Below are positions 24,502 to 32,356 of a DNA stretch of 64,000 bases, in pieces (within the stretch, counting starts at the first letter, position 1; every line of letters starts with the position of its first letter). Origin of the DNA: DATFVJ01 sp963820395 (lineage in GTDB: Bacteria; Actinomycetota; Actinomycetes; Streptosporangiales; Streptosporangiaceae); contig CAWGAE010000015.1 of assembly GCA_963820395.1 (NCBI GenBank), positions 682,001 through 746,000 of the forward strand. Reading direction: 5' to 3'. Under the pieces are notes generated by a model. That model did not search any database. It saw only the letters and a program-made list of their open reading frames with translations, and had not been told where the DNA came from. Position numbers and translations under genes: made by a program.

Positions 24502-26081
24502 TCGCCGACGCGCTAAAACTGTCGGTCTATTTCGGCGACAGCGCCGTGGCGGGCCCCGAGCTCGCGAGCGCGGCTTTGATGCGGCGCTTCGCGCGGCGCG
24601 GTGTGCGGATAGCCGCGTTGCTGCGCGGCGTGGAGGGCTTCGGTCTCAACCGGCGCATCCATGCCGAGCGATTTCCGGACATCTCGACCGACCTGCCGTT
24701 GCTGGCCGTCGCGGTCGATGAGCGCGAGCGGATCGAGGCGCTCCTCGATGACGTCGACGAGATCATCTCGCGCGGGCTCGTGACACTCGAGCACGCGCGG
24801 CTCGCCACGGATGAGGATGTGGCGCGGGCAACCTTCCCCGAGGGCGCTGGCCGGACGGGAAAGCTGACGATCTACTGCGGGCGGGGCGAGCGATCTGACG
24901 GTCAGCCCACGTTCCGGGCGGCCGTCGACGTGCTGCGCCGGCACGGGGCGGCCGGGGCGATTGTGCTGATGGGTGTCGACGGGGTCCTTGGCGGTCGGCG
25001 GAGGGAGGCGCGCCTGTTCGCTGCCAACACCGACTGCCCGATGGTGATCATCTCCGTCGGCGCCACCGAGATTCTCCGGAAGGCGCTGCCCGCGCTGCAT
25101 GCGTGCCTCAAGAACCCGCTCATAACGATCGAGGGCATCACGCAGCTCAAGCACGACGGTGAACTGCTCGTGCCGCCACCGAGATGGGAGGTCCGTGGCG
25201 GCGATGAGCCCAACGTATGGCACACGCTGCGGATCTACACACGGCGGTCTGCGCAGGTGAACGGCCGCGCGCTGTACAGCGAGCTTACGCGCCGGCTGCG
25301 GGAGGTCGGCGCGGCCGGCGTGACGACGTGCCTGGGCGAGTGGGGCTTCTCGAGCGACGAGCGGCCGTACGGCGACCGCTTCGGCCGCTTGACGAGTCAC
25401 GTTCCGAGCTACACGGTGTACATCGATCGGCCACGAAAGGTGGCCGAGGTATGGCCGATCGTCGACGAGCTCACGGCAGAGCATGGCGTCGTTACCTGGC
25501 TTGTGGTTCCCGGCTACCGCGAGCGTGCAGGTGAGGTCAGTCATGGTGGTCTTGACTTCGCAGTCAGCCCGCCGGCTAGCGCGGTCACTGGTGACAGCGC
25601 TAGCCGGCCAGCACCGGCCACGCGGCGCGCCGCAAGCCAGGAGGCTGCCTGGGTAAACCTGCTCGCCGCGCAGGCTGACGCCTTCGCTCGCGAGCGAGGC
25701 CAACACGAACCCCTCGTGCAAGTCACCCTCGTCGACGGCGAGCAGTTCTTCCTGGCCTCGCTCCACCCCGAGCCGGGCGACGGCTTCATAACGCTCTGCC
25801 CGCATCCAAAGCACTACGCAGAGATGATCGAGGGAAAGCAGGGCACCGTGCTCGCGCCCCGCGTTCTCGTAGTCCCACGCCAGTCCATTCTAAAGGTGGA
25901 GTTTCTCGCCAGAACCCCGCGCGGGACCCGATCGCTCATGGGATTCCACCTGCCGGAGTTAGAAATCCGCAGGTGGGTTGGCGGGCGGATCAGCCAGCGG
26001 AGCCAGGATTCCGCAGGCTCTTGCGGCCCGAGTCCCGATCGTGTCCCGGGTCAAGCTTCCGGCGCAAGATCTTCGGTTTGA
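24498..26081 (+). CDS. Triple-DUF190 protein with extra C-terminal domain
   Basis: A 527-aa protein starting GTG 24498 (overlap GTGA with crcB). It contains three DUF190-like ferredoxin-fold repeats: about 4-105 (LKLSVYFGDSAVAG...LVTLEHARLA), 115-215 (KLTIYCGRGERSDGQ...LITIEGI) and 245-340 (LRIYTRRSAQVNGRAL...VTWLVVPGY). DUF190 proteins often accompany CrcB and have a PII-like fold; a regulatory role in fluoride export is inferred. After a Ser/Ala/Pro linker coded by a strong hairpin comes a separate domain (about 375-486). The last 40 residues (LEIRRWVGG onward) arise from one extra T relative to copy 2, where the protein stops after HLPE; they are probably not native. Confidence 0.82.
   Translation: MIADALKLSVYFGDSAVAGPELASAALMRRFARRGVRIAALLRGVEGFGLNRRIHAERFPDISTDLPLLAVAVDERERIEALLDDVDEIISRGLVTLEHARLATDEDVARATFPEGAGRTGKLTIYCGRGERSDGQPTFRAAVDVLRRHGAAGAIVLMGVDGVLGGRRREARLFAANTDCPMVIISVGATEILRKALPALHACLKNPLITIEGITQLKHDGELLVPPPRWEVRGGDEPNVWHTLRIYTRRSAQVNGRALYSELTRRLREVGAAGVTTCLGEWGFSSDERPYGDRFGRLTSHVPSYTVYIDRPRKVAEVWPIVDELTAEHGVVTWLVVPGYRERAGEVSHGGLDFAVSPPASAVTGDSASRPAPATRRAASQEAAWVNLLAAQADAFARERGQHEPLVQVTLVDGEQFFLASLHPEPGDGFITLCPHPKHYAEMIEGKQGTVLAPRVLVVPRQSILKVEFLARTPRGTRSLMGFHLPELEIRRWVGGRISQRSQDSAGSCGPSPDRVPGQASGARSSV
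25571..25608 (+). other. Hairpin inside the DUF190 gene
   Basis: Arms GCCGGCTAGCGC (25571-25582) and GCGCTAGCCGGC (25597-25608) are perfectly complementary, and the inner GTCAC-TG-GTGAC extends the stem to about 17 pairs. It codes for the linker between the DUF190 repeats and the C-terminal domain. The same hairpin is at 54032-54069 in copy 2. It looks like an old terminator or inter-gene palindrome captured in frame. Confidence 0.65.
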
Positions 26082-26273
26082 ATGTTGTGGATCGGGTGCC
26101 GCGACGGGTCGGCTCTGCTGCCGTTTCCGTAAAGGATTGATGTTAGGGATACCTGGCGTTTCGGGCTAATGGCACGTTAATGGCACGGGCATCAAGGCGG
26201 CGTTGGCGGCCCTGGTTCCCTGGGCCGGGTGGCCCTCATGTGACGACACCTTCGTCAAGGTAATCTTGACGGT

Positions 26274-26666
26274 ATGACGCATCCTCGAATTTCGCCGCCA
26301 GGCTCCAGCCGACTCCAGACCCTGTGCTGCTCGTTCTGCACTAAGGACAAAGATGCGGTCGCCAAACTCATCGCCGGGCCAGGCGTGTACATCTGCGACG
26401 AGTGCGTGGGCATCTGCGACCTGATCATCGCCGAGAAGCTCGCGCCCGAATTCGGCTCATGGAACGAGCACCCGGACGATGAGATGCTGGCGAGCCTGGC
26501 GCGGATTCAAGCTGCGGTCTCCCAGGCCGACGCTGCCGTGCATGACCAGGTGGCCGTCCTGCGCGATCGGGGCATCAGCTGGACCCGCATCGGGAAAGCA
26601 CTCGGCGTGTCGAAGCAGGCAGCATGGGAGCGGTTCTCCGGCATTCAGTCCTCTCCGAGGCGTTAG
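26274..26666 (+). CDS. ClpX-type zinc finger plus helix-turn-helix protein
   Basis: A 130-aa protein joining two small domains. Residues 17-55 form the four-Cys zinc-binding domain known from the N-terminus of ClpX (CSFCTKDKDAVAKLIAGPG then ICDECVGICDLII). No AAA+ ATPase part follows. Residues 70-130 are helical, with a helix-turn-helix-like RDRGISWTRIGKALGVSKQA. In ClpX this zinc domain dimerises and binds adaptors and substrates, so this protein could be a DNA-binding partner or competitor of ClpX-associated factors; that is inference. It stands alone and has a start at ATG 26274. Confidence 0.8.
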   Translation: MTHPRISPPGSSRLQTLCCSFCTKDKDAVAKLIAGPGVYICDECVGICDLIIAEKLAPEFGSWNEHPDDEMLASLARIQAAVSQADAAVHDQVAVLRDRGISWTRIGKALGVSKQAAWERFSGIQSSPRR

Positions 26667-26759
26667 CGATTCTCGCTATCTGTCGATGTAACGGCAGGGC
26701 TCGTTGGCCACGTGCTGGCAGCACTCCATGATCACGGGCACGAGTCGCATGGTGATCGC

Positions 26760-27299
26760 TCACCGGCCCGGCGGTGGTGCGTGCCGGTGCCGGCGGGGGC
26801 CGGGCGCAGGCGTGCCGCCGGGTGGCGGGGGTGGCGGGTGGCGCGGTGGCGGGCTGCCCGAGAGTGCCGCCGCGACGTGCGGCAGGGCGAGGGCGAGCGC
26901 GCTGGCCTCGGGGTGCGGCAGCCCTCCGAGCAGCTCGCTGAACTGGTCGCGGAGCAGCAGCTGCGCCGAACGGAGCACTTGCTGCCCCGCCGCGGACAGG
27001 GCCAGTGCCTGCCAGCGGCGGTCGGCGGGGACCGGCGTGCGCTGGATCAGCCCGGCCTCCCCCAGCCCGGCCAGCACCTGGGAGACAGCCGGCCCGGAGA
27101 CGCCGGCCCGGCGGGCAAGCTCAGCCGCTGGGAGCCCCTCCTCGCTGATGGCACGGAGGGCAAGGTACTGAGTCACCGTCAGCGGCGGCTCGTGGCCGGC
27201 CAGCAGCCGCTCGGCCCACCGCGCGGTGAGCAGGGCGACGACAGCCAGCATGTCGGCGGCGCCGGGCACCGGGTCACGCGGCCGTTGCCGAGGTGGCAT
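26760..27299 (-). CDS. MarR-family regulator
   Basis: A 179-aa winged-helix protein. The core is VTQYLALRAISEEGLPAAEL, GVSGPAVSQVLAGLGEAGLI and the wing RTPVPADRRWQALALSAAG. The C-terminal 30 residues are an unusual low-complexity Pro/Gly/His tail (PPPRHPPPPPPGG). It is divergent from the dedA gene, and its ATG lies at the edge of a perfect 20-bp palindrome that is very likely its operator. It would repress itself and dedA and be released by a small ligand not predictable from sequence. Confidence 0.85.
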   Translation of the reverse strand: MPPRQRPRDPVPGAADMLAVVALLTARWAERLLAGHEPPLTVTQYLALRAISEEGLPAAELARRAGVSGPAVSQVLAGLGEAGLIQRTPVPADRRWQALALSAAGQQVLRSAQLLLRDQFSELLGGLPHPEASALALALPHVAAALSGSPPPRHPPPPPPGGTPAPGPRRHRHAPPPGR

Positions 27300-27318
27300 A
27301 GATAAGGTACCTTATCTA
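27299..27318. promoter_or_regulatory. Probable MarR operator palindrome
   Basis: TAGATAAGGTACCTTATCTA is a perfect 20-bp palindrome, AT-rich in a GC-rich setting. It touches the first base of the MarR start codon and lies 6 bases before the dedA ATG. The size and position are typical of MarR operators. TATCTAT within it could also be a -10 element for dedA. Confidence 0.75.
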
Positions 27319-27324
27319 TTAAGG

Positions 27325-27882
27325 ATGCTTACCGGATTCAGTCTCGCACAGACCGCGCCGCTGGGCGTGTTCCTGCTCATGGTCCCCGAAAGCGCGTGCC
27401 TCCCGGTGCCCAGCGAGATCACCCTGCTGGCCGCCGGGTTCGCCGTGCACCAAGGGCGAATGCCGTTCCCGGCCGCCGTCTCGGCCGCCACCGCGGGCAA
27501 CCTAGCCGGCTCGCTCATCGCCTACGCCCTCGGCCGCCTCACCTCGCGGTGGCCGCTGTGGGCGCGGGCGCGGGCCGGGCTGCGCCGCTGCGACATCCTG
27601 CTCGCCCGGCACGGCGCCCGCGCCGTTTTCACCGCCCGGCTGATGCCGCTCGCCCGCACCTTCGTCTCCCTGCCTGCCGGCCACGCCCGCGTCCCGATTG
27701 CCCGCTTCACCGTCCTGACCACCCTCGGATCCGCGATCTGGGCCGCAGGGTTCGTGCTCGCCGGGATGCTGCTCGGCGCAAGCTGGGAGCACGCAGGCTA
27801 CGCGCTGCGCATCCCCCTCCTGCTGCTCGGCGCAGCCACGGCCGTCGGCATCCTGCTCAAAACACGCAACAGGAAGCCCTGA
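27325..27882 (+). CDS. DedA-family membrane protein
   Basis: A 185-aa membrane protein of the DedA (SNARE-associated, PF09335) family, whose members flip or transport lipid carriers. It shows ESACLPVPSEITLLAAGFAV, AATAGNLAGSLIAYALGR, HGARAVFTARLMPLARTFVSLPAG and GSAIWAAGFVLAGMLLG, with the conserved RxxPxxRxxxSxxAG-type motif slightly varied. ATG 27325 follows the MarR palindrome closely, which suggests control by the divergent MarR protein. Confidence 0.85.
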   Translation: MLTGFSLAQTAPLGVFLLMVPESACLPVPSEITLLAAGFAVHQGRMPFPAAVSAATAGNLAGSLIAYALGRLTSRWPLWARARAGLRRCDILLARHGARAVFTARLMPLARTFVSLPAGHARVPIARFTVLTTLGSAIWAAGFVLAGMLLGASWEHAGYALRIPLLLLGAATAVGILLKTRNRKP

Positions 27883-28072
27883 ACCACGACCATCAGGCCC
27901 ACGCCTCAGTGGCCAAAAAAACGTGACCGTTGATCATGGAATCGTGGGCTCGCCGCCGACGCTCCGCGACGGGCACGGGCCCGCTGCGTTTGCGCCCGAG
28001 ATCGCCGGGTAGCGGGTAGCGCACGAAGGCGGGGCGACAGCGCCGCTACATGGAAAACAATGGGAGACGATT

Positions 28073-28306
28073 TTGGCGAATGAGTCTGGACCTAAGGCAG
28101 GCGTCGAAGGCGTCGTGGAAGACGTGAAGGGCCGAGCCAAGGAAGCGGTCGGGACCGTGAGCGGGAACGAGTCGCTGAAGAAGGAAGGCGAAGCCCAGCA
28201 GAACAAGGCTGCCGCGCAGCGTGGCGTGGCTGTCAAGGAGGCCGAGGCGGAGAAGGCCCGAGCGGAAGCGAGCGCGGCCGAAACGGAGCAGCGCTCGCAT
28301 CAGTAG
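28073..28306 (+). CDS. CsbD-family stress protein
   Basis: A 77-aa very hydrophilic, charged helical protein. The motif GVVEDVKGRAKEAVGTVSGN matches the CsbD core, and the rest is Ala/Glu/Lys-rich (KEAEAEKARAEASAAETEQ). Start is TTG 28073 with GGGAGA five bases before it. CsbD proteins are abundant general-stress proteins of unknown mechanism. Confidence 0.82.
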   Translation: MANESGPKAGVEGVVEDVKGRAKEAVGTVSGNESLKKEGEAQQNKAAAQRGVAVKEAEAEKARAEASAAETEQRSHQ

Positions 28307-28751
28307 GGTCCTGGGTTGAGCGGAGGCTCTCGGACCCGCCCGGGACCGGGAGCTTCTCGCTACAGTCAGCGCAATCTAAAAAGATTCGCCATGCTGTAGC
28401 TCTTCGAACGGGGGATTGGGTGGGCACATCACCAAACCAACGCGCGGCGCGCGGGTGGTGGCTTTGCTGATCATCCGTCTGCCATCGACCCGTCCCCTAA
28501 GGAGTAGGAGCCCGGCGTGGGTTTCGCAGGCATCGGCGGACCTGGGCGGCATCCTTTCGGCGAGCTGCCGATCACAACGCGAGCGGATCCGTGGCTGCGG
28601 TGCGTCCGCGAGGCGTGAGAACGAGCCGGCCACGGTGGTGATGCCACCGACATCTGCCCGTCCGCAGCCGGTTGATCGTTCCCAGCACCGCCGACCAGCG
28701 CCACACCTTCAGACCATGCCGGGACCCGCCCCGATCGCCCACCGAGGAAAT
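28307..28751. other. Intergenic stretch, no gene seen
   Basis: About 445 bases upstream of the HigBA operator with no convincing frame. It lacks any RNA fold or repeat that I could recognise. Confidence 0.4.
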
Positions 28752-28757
28752 CTGAAG

Positions 28758-28780
28758 ATATCGCGCGAACGCGATATAGT
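28758..28780 (+). promoter_or_regulatory. Operator/promoter of the HigBA-type pair
   Basis: A perfect inverted repeat ATATCGCG-CGAA-CGCGATAT (28758-28777) overlaps a -10 box TATAGT (28775-28780). A further GCGATA half-site follows at 28787-28792. Binding of the antitoxin here would block the -10 element, the usual autoregulation of HigA-type antitoxins. Confidence 0.7.
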
Positions 28781-28800
28781 GTGCGTGCGATACTCGGCCG

Positions 28801-29139
28801 GTGGACGAACACCACTGGGCCGTGGAGATCTCCGCGGAGGTCGAGAACTGGTATGCCACGCTCAAGAGCAAAGACAAAGCCGCAGCCGACCGCGCATTCG
28901 ACCGGCTCGCCGAACACGGCCCCGCGCTGCGGATGCCACACGCCAGGCCGCTCGGCGGCGACCTGTTCGAGCTACGGTTTACCTGCGAGGGGACGGCCCG
29001 CCGGGTGACCTACTACCTCGACGTGCCGCGGAAGGTCATCACGCTGACGACCTTCCGCAAGCAGCGGCAGGCCGAGCGGCAGGAAGTAGCCAGGGCCAGG
29101 AAAACCCTGCAGGCCGATCAGGAAACGAGGAGGCACTGA
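28801..29139 (+). CDS. higB: HigB/Gp49-like RelE-superfamily toxin
   Basis: A 112-aa probable mRNA interferase, GTG start. It has the Gp49-like/HigB pattern: WAVEISAEVENWYATLKSKD, FDRLAEHGPALRMPHARPLG, GDLFELRF, RRVTYYLDVPRKVITLTTF and RKQRQAERQEVARAR at the C-terminus. The toxin gene precedes its antitoxin, the inverted order typical of HigBA. The TGATG junction couples the two. An operator-promoter lies just upstream. Confidence 0.87.
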   Translation: MDEHHWAVEISAEVENWYATLKSKDKAAADRAFDRLAEHGPALRMPHARPLGGDLFELRFTCEGTARRVTYYLDVPRKVITLTTFRKQRQAERQEVARARKTLQADQETRRH

Positions 29140-29456
29140 TGGCGGGCATCACCCTGAACGAACTCCGGGCCAAGTACCCCCCGGAGGACCGCGAGGAATA
29201 TGACCGCGCCTACGCCGCCGCCACACTGGCCGGCCAGCTAGCCGAACTCGTCTACACCCTGCGCACCCGGGCCGGGCTGACCCAGACCGAGCTAGCACGG
29301 CGCATGGGCACCACCCAATCCTCCATCGCCCGCATCGAAAGCGGCGGCAGCCTGCCCACCATCGACATGCTCGCCCGCCTCGCCCACGCCACCGGCACCC
29401 CCCTGCGCATCGCCGCCCCCGGCATCACCGACGTCGACCTCGGCGGAGCGGCCTGA
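29139..29456 (+). CDS. higA: HigA-type XRE antitoxin
   Basis: A 105-aa protein with an N-terminal toxin-binding helix region and an XRE helix-turn-helix (RTRAGLTQTELARRMGTTQS then SIARIESGGSLPTIDMLARL). ATG 29139 shares bases with the toxin stop. It should neutralise HigB and repress the operon at the inverted repeat 28758-28777. Confidence 0.9.
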   Translation: MAGITLNELRAKYPPEDREEYDRAYAAATLAGQLAELVYTLRTRAGLTQTELARRMGTTQSSIARIESGGSLPTIDMLARLAHATGTPLRIAAPGITDVDLGGAA

Positions 29457-29731
29457 CCAAACGCCACCGCGATCATCGGCGTCTCGCCTGCTCCGGCGTC
29501 CGGCTGGTCCGAGCGGTCCAGCAGGACGACCTCGATGGAGGGGAGATCGCTGATCCGCGAAACCCGGTAGGAACAAGGCGGCGGGAGGGTCAGGTCGCCG
29601 ACGCGGTCTCCCGGACCTGCTAGCGGGGGATCAAGATCGCGACGACAAGAGCTAGCCCGCCACCGCGGTGCCCAGCGAGGAGCCCAGCCCGGCAAGTGTG
29701 CGCTGCGCAGGCGCGGCGCGCTGGCCAAGGT

Positions 29732-30244
29732 TCAGCGCACCATCTCTCGCACCTGCCCGACCAGCGGCCCCACGGCTGCCGCCACGTCGGCGCTTAGGCC
29801 GGCGCCAAAGCCGAATTCGCGGCCGACGACCGCGAGAACCACGAGCATTTCGGGCATCCGCCCGAGCGCTTGCGCCAGTTCGACGGTGTCGCCGAGACCG
29901 ATGCGGTGTGAGCTGGCCGCGCCGTGCACGGTGCCGGTCAGCGCGTGGACCGCGAGTTCGTAACGGTGACCGGCTGACGCACCGGTATCGCGCACTGCGT
30001 CGATCACCACGGCCAGCTCGGCGCCGGCCCACAGGTCCATCATGGCGGCCGGCTCGCCGTCACTGAGCGCCAGGGTTATGCCCGCCAGGCTCGCGTCACC
30101 CATTTGCATGGCGCGCAGCCAGGCGACCGCGGCGGGGCCGACGCCGTCGTCGCGGCGGAACTCGTTGCCGACGCCGATCACCACCGTTCGCCGGCCGCTC
30201 CCGTCGCTGGATCGGCGCCAGAAGGGGTTGTCTTGCCAGGTCAT
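29732..30244 (-). CDS. Hydrogenase maturation endopeptidase
   Basis: A 170-aa protease of the HycI/HyaD/HoxW family. It begins after ATG 30244, which overlaps the stop of the large subunit (ATGA). The family start is VVIGVGNEFRRDDGVGPAAV, with the nickel-sensing Glu in GNEFRRDDG and an Asp in LAVVIDAV; a His follows in ASSHRIGLGD. It cleaves the large-subunit C-terminus after nickel insertion; the expected substrate is the gene directly upstream, whose tail is FLDLSVDRA. It is the last gene of the operon. Frame extension to 30697 is a shadow of the large subunit. Confidence 0.88.
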   Translation of the reverse strand: MTWQDNPFWRRSSDGSGRRTVVIGVGNEFRRDDGVGPAAVAWLRAMQMGDASLAGITLALSDGEPAAMMDLWAGAELAVVIDAVRDTGASAGHRYELAVHALTGTVHGAASSHRIGLGDTVELAQALGRMPEMLVVLAVVGREFGFGAGLSADVAAAVGPLVGQVREMVR

Positions 30245-31539
30245 GCGCGATCTACGCTGAGATCGAGGAAGTGGGTCGCGCAGGAGATGCACGGGTCGTA
30301 GTTGCGGATCGCCTGCTCGCACTGCCAGGTCAGCTGCTGGTCGCTGAGGTCCAGCCGGTCGGCGACGAACCGGCGGAGGTCGTCTTCGATGCTTGCCTGG
30401 TTCTGCGAGGTCGGCGGCACGATCCGGGCGGAGGTGATGAGCCCGTCGGCGTCGAGGGCGTACTTGTGGAACAGCACGCCGCGGGGCGCTTCGGTCGCGC
30501 CGTGCCCGACGGCGGCGCGCGGCGGAACATCCACATAGGGCCGTGCGGGCGGCTCGTACCGCTCGATCAGCCGCAGCGCCTCGTCCACCGCGTAGACCAC
30601 CTCGACGGCGCGGACGAGGATGCTGCGGTAGGGGTTGCGGCACTCGTCGCCAAGCCCGGCCTCCTGGGCGGCCTGCCGGGCCACCAGTGAGAGCCACTGC
30701 CGGTTCAGGGTGTAGCGGGCGGCCGGACCGGTCAGGTAGCAGCCCCGTCCGGCCAGCCGGGCGTGCAGCGCGGTCGAGTACGGCACGTGCTCCTCGATGA
30801 CGTGCTCCTCGAACTCCTCCGGGACAAACGTCAGCCCGCTGGTAGTGGTGAGCATGCCGCGCTCGATGGCGTACTGCCCCGGCGCGGCGAGCGCCAGCAT
30901 CTCATGGTCGTGGTGGAAGTCAGGGAAATCGAACCCGGCCGCCCATCGCACAGTGTCCAGCGCCTGATCCAGCGCGATCCGCAGCTTCTCGGCGAGGGCG
31001 GCGAGCTCGGGCTTGGCTGGTACCCGGTAGAAGCCGCCCACCCGGACGTTGACCGGATGGATCGCCCGGCCACCGAGCAGTTCGATGATCTGGTTGCCGG
31101 CCTTCTTCAGCGCCAGCCCGCGCTCGACCAGATCTCGACGGTCTCGGGCGAGGTCGAGCGCGCTGGGGTAGCCAAGGAAGTCGGGCGCGTGCAGGAGGTA
31201 GACGTGCAGGGTGTGGCTCTCGATCCATTCCCCGCAGTAGAGCAGCCGGCGCAGCTCGGCGATCGGAGCCGAGACCTCGATCCCGCAGGCCGCCTCGATG
31301 GCCAGGCAGGCACTCATCTGGTAGGCCACCGGGCAGATCCCGCAGATGCGAGCGGTGATGTCGGGCGGTTCGGTGTGCCGCCGGCCGCGCAGAAACGCCT
31401 CGAAGAACCGTGGTGGCTCGTAGATCTCCAGCCGGACGTCCTCGACGGTGCCGGCGCGCACCCGCACATGCATTGCGCCTTCACCCTCGACCCGGGCCAG
31501 CGCGCGGACATCGAGCGTGCGGTCCGGCCGGTGGCTCAT
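30241..31539 (-). CDS. hydA: [NiFe] hydrogenase large subunit, group 3b-like
   Basis: A 432-aa catalytic subunit. Nickel ligands are in RICGICP (Cys 66, 69) and DPCISCATH (Cys 417, 420), with cleavage expected after His 423. ATG 31539, preceded by GGTGAGA, gives the N-terminus SHRPDRTLDVRALARVEGEG, typical of cytoplasmic bidirectional group 3 enzymes. Together with the small subunit, a flavin/NAD(P)-binding subunit and a 4Fe-4S subunit it should couple H2 to NAD(P)H. Group 3b is inferred from the subunit set and motif style. Genes overlap or abut by a few bases throughout. Confidence 0.93.
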   Translation of the reverse strand: MSHRPDRTLDVRALARVEGEGAMHVRVRAGTVEDVRLEIYEPPRFFEAFLRGRRHTEPPDITARICGICPVAYQMSACLAIEAACGIEVSAPIAELRRLLYCGEWIESHTLHVYLLHAPDFLGYPSALDLARDRRDLVERGLALKKAGNQIIELLGGRAIHPVNVRVGGFYRVPAKPELAALAEKLRIALDQALDTVRWAAGFDFPDFHHDHEMLALAAPGQYAIERGMLTTTSGLTFVPEEFEEHVIEEHVPYSTALHARLAGRGCYLTGPAARYTLNRQWLSLVARQAAQEAGLGDECRNPYRSILVRAVEVVYAVDEALRLIERYEPPARPYVDVPPRAAVGHGATEAPRGVLFHKYALDADGLITSARIVPPTSQNQASIEDDLRRFVADRLDLSDQQLTWQCEQAIRNYDPCISCATHFLDLSVDRA

Positions 31540-31543
31540 GCTC

Positions 31544-32356
31544 TCACCTTCCCACCACGTCGCCTGGGCCTGCCGCCGGCGGCGGCCCGACGGTGACCCG
31601 GGACAGCTCGATGAATGGTGCCGCCCCGGCGTTGAACGTGCGGAATGCCCGCAGCACGTCGGCCTCACCCATGCCGGTGGCCCGCAGCAGTCCCAACTGG
31701 GCGCCCGCATTGGGTGTCTCCACCGGGCCGAAACAGCCGTAGCAGCCGCGATGGTGTGCTGGGCAAAGGCCGCCGCAGCCGGCTTGTGTCACCGGGCCGA
31801 GGCACGGGGTGCCGTGCGCCACCACCACGCACACGTTGCCGCGTTCCTTGCACTCGAAACACACGCTGTGGGTCGGGATGCTGGGCTTACGGCCGGCCAG
31901 CAGCGCAGTGATGACCTCCAGCAGCTGGCGCCGGTCGATCGGGCAGCCCCGAAGCTCGAAGTCGACGTCGACATGGGCCGCGATCGGCGTCGAGGTGGCC
32001 AAGGCGGAAATATAGTCCGGCCGGGCGTACACGATAGAGGTGAACTCCGCGACGTCGGCGAAGTTCCGCAGGGCCTGCACGCCGCCCGCGGTCGCGCACG
32101 CCCCAATCGTCACCAGTGTGCGCGACATCTTGCGTACCCGGCGGATCCGGTCGGCGTCCTCCGCCGTGGTCACGGAACCTTCCACCAGGGACACGTCGTA
32201 CGGGCCGGGCTGCACCTCGCCGGTGGCCTCCAGGAAATGCGCGATCTTCACCTGCCCGGCGATCGCGAGCAGCTCGTCCTCGCAGTCGAGGAGCGTGAGC
32301 TGGCAGCCGTCGCACGACGCGAACTTCCACACCGCCAACGTGGGTATCCCCGTCAC
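31544..32356 (-). CDS. hydD: [NiFe] hydrogenase small subunit, group 3b-like
   Basis: A 270-aa electron-transfer subunit related to complex I PSST proteins. The proximal cluster ligands are in ASCDGCQLTLLD (Cys 15, 18), GACATAGGVQAL and ELRGCPIDRRQLLE. Additional Cys-rich loops (VCFECKERGNVC, CLGPVTQAGCGGLCPAHHRGCYGCFG) supply the medial and distal clusters. No Tat signal is present, so it is cytoplasmic. GTG 32356 overlaps the previous stop, and the stop is four bases before the large-subunit start. Confidence 0.93.
   Translation of the reverse strand: MTGIPTLAVWKFASCDGCQLTLLDCEDELLAIAGQVKIAHFLEATGEVQPGPYDVSLVEGSVTTAEDADRIRRVRKMSRTLVTIGACATAGGVQALRNFADVAEFTSIVYARPDYISALATSTPIAAHVDVDFELRGCPIDRRQLLEVITALLAGRKPSIPTHSVCFECKERGNVCVVVAHGTPCLGPVTQAGCGGLCPAHHRGCYGCFGPVETPNAGAQLGLLRATGMGEADVLRAFRTFNAGAAPFIELSRVTVGPPPAAGPGDVVGR

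Larger units (their letters stand above)
23623..26093 (+). repeat. Fluoride-island direct duplication, copy 1
   Basis: This 2.47-kb segment recurs at 52231-54553 in the same orientation with only about a dozen base differences noticed by eye, one 147-bp deletion in copy 2 and one single-base indel near the DUF190 gene end. Outside these limits the flanks are unrelated. It carries crcB, crcB and the triple-DUF190 gene. No transposase or flanking target duplication was seen. Confidence 0.9.

Noticed and set aside
24513..25814. 433-codon minus-strand frame opposite the DUF190 gene, repeated at 52974-54275
   Set aside because: It is an antisense shadow that is repeated only because the DNA is duplicated; no motif and an Arg/His-rich composition.
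26160..26190. Doubled TAATGGCACG that might be an attachment site
   Set aside because: Only a 10-base direct repeat with no integrase or tRNA nearby; chance is likely.
29660..30060. Plus- and minus-strand alternative frames opposite the hydrogenase protease
   Set aside because: Arg/Ala-rich shadows; the protease frame has the family motifs and the ATGA overlap.
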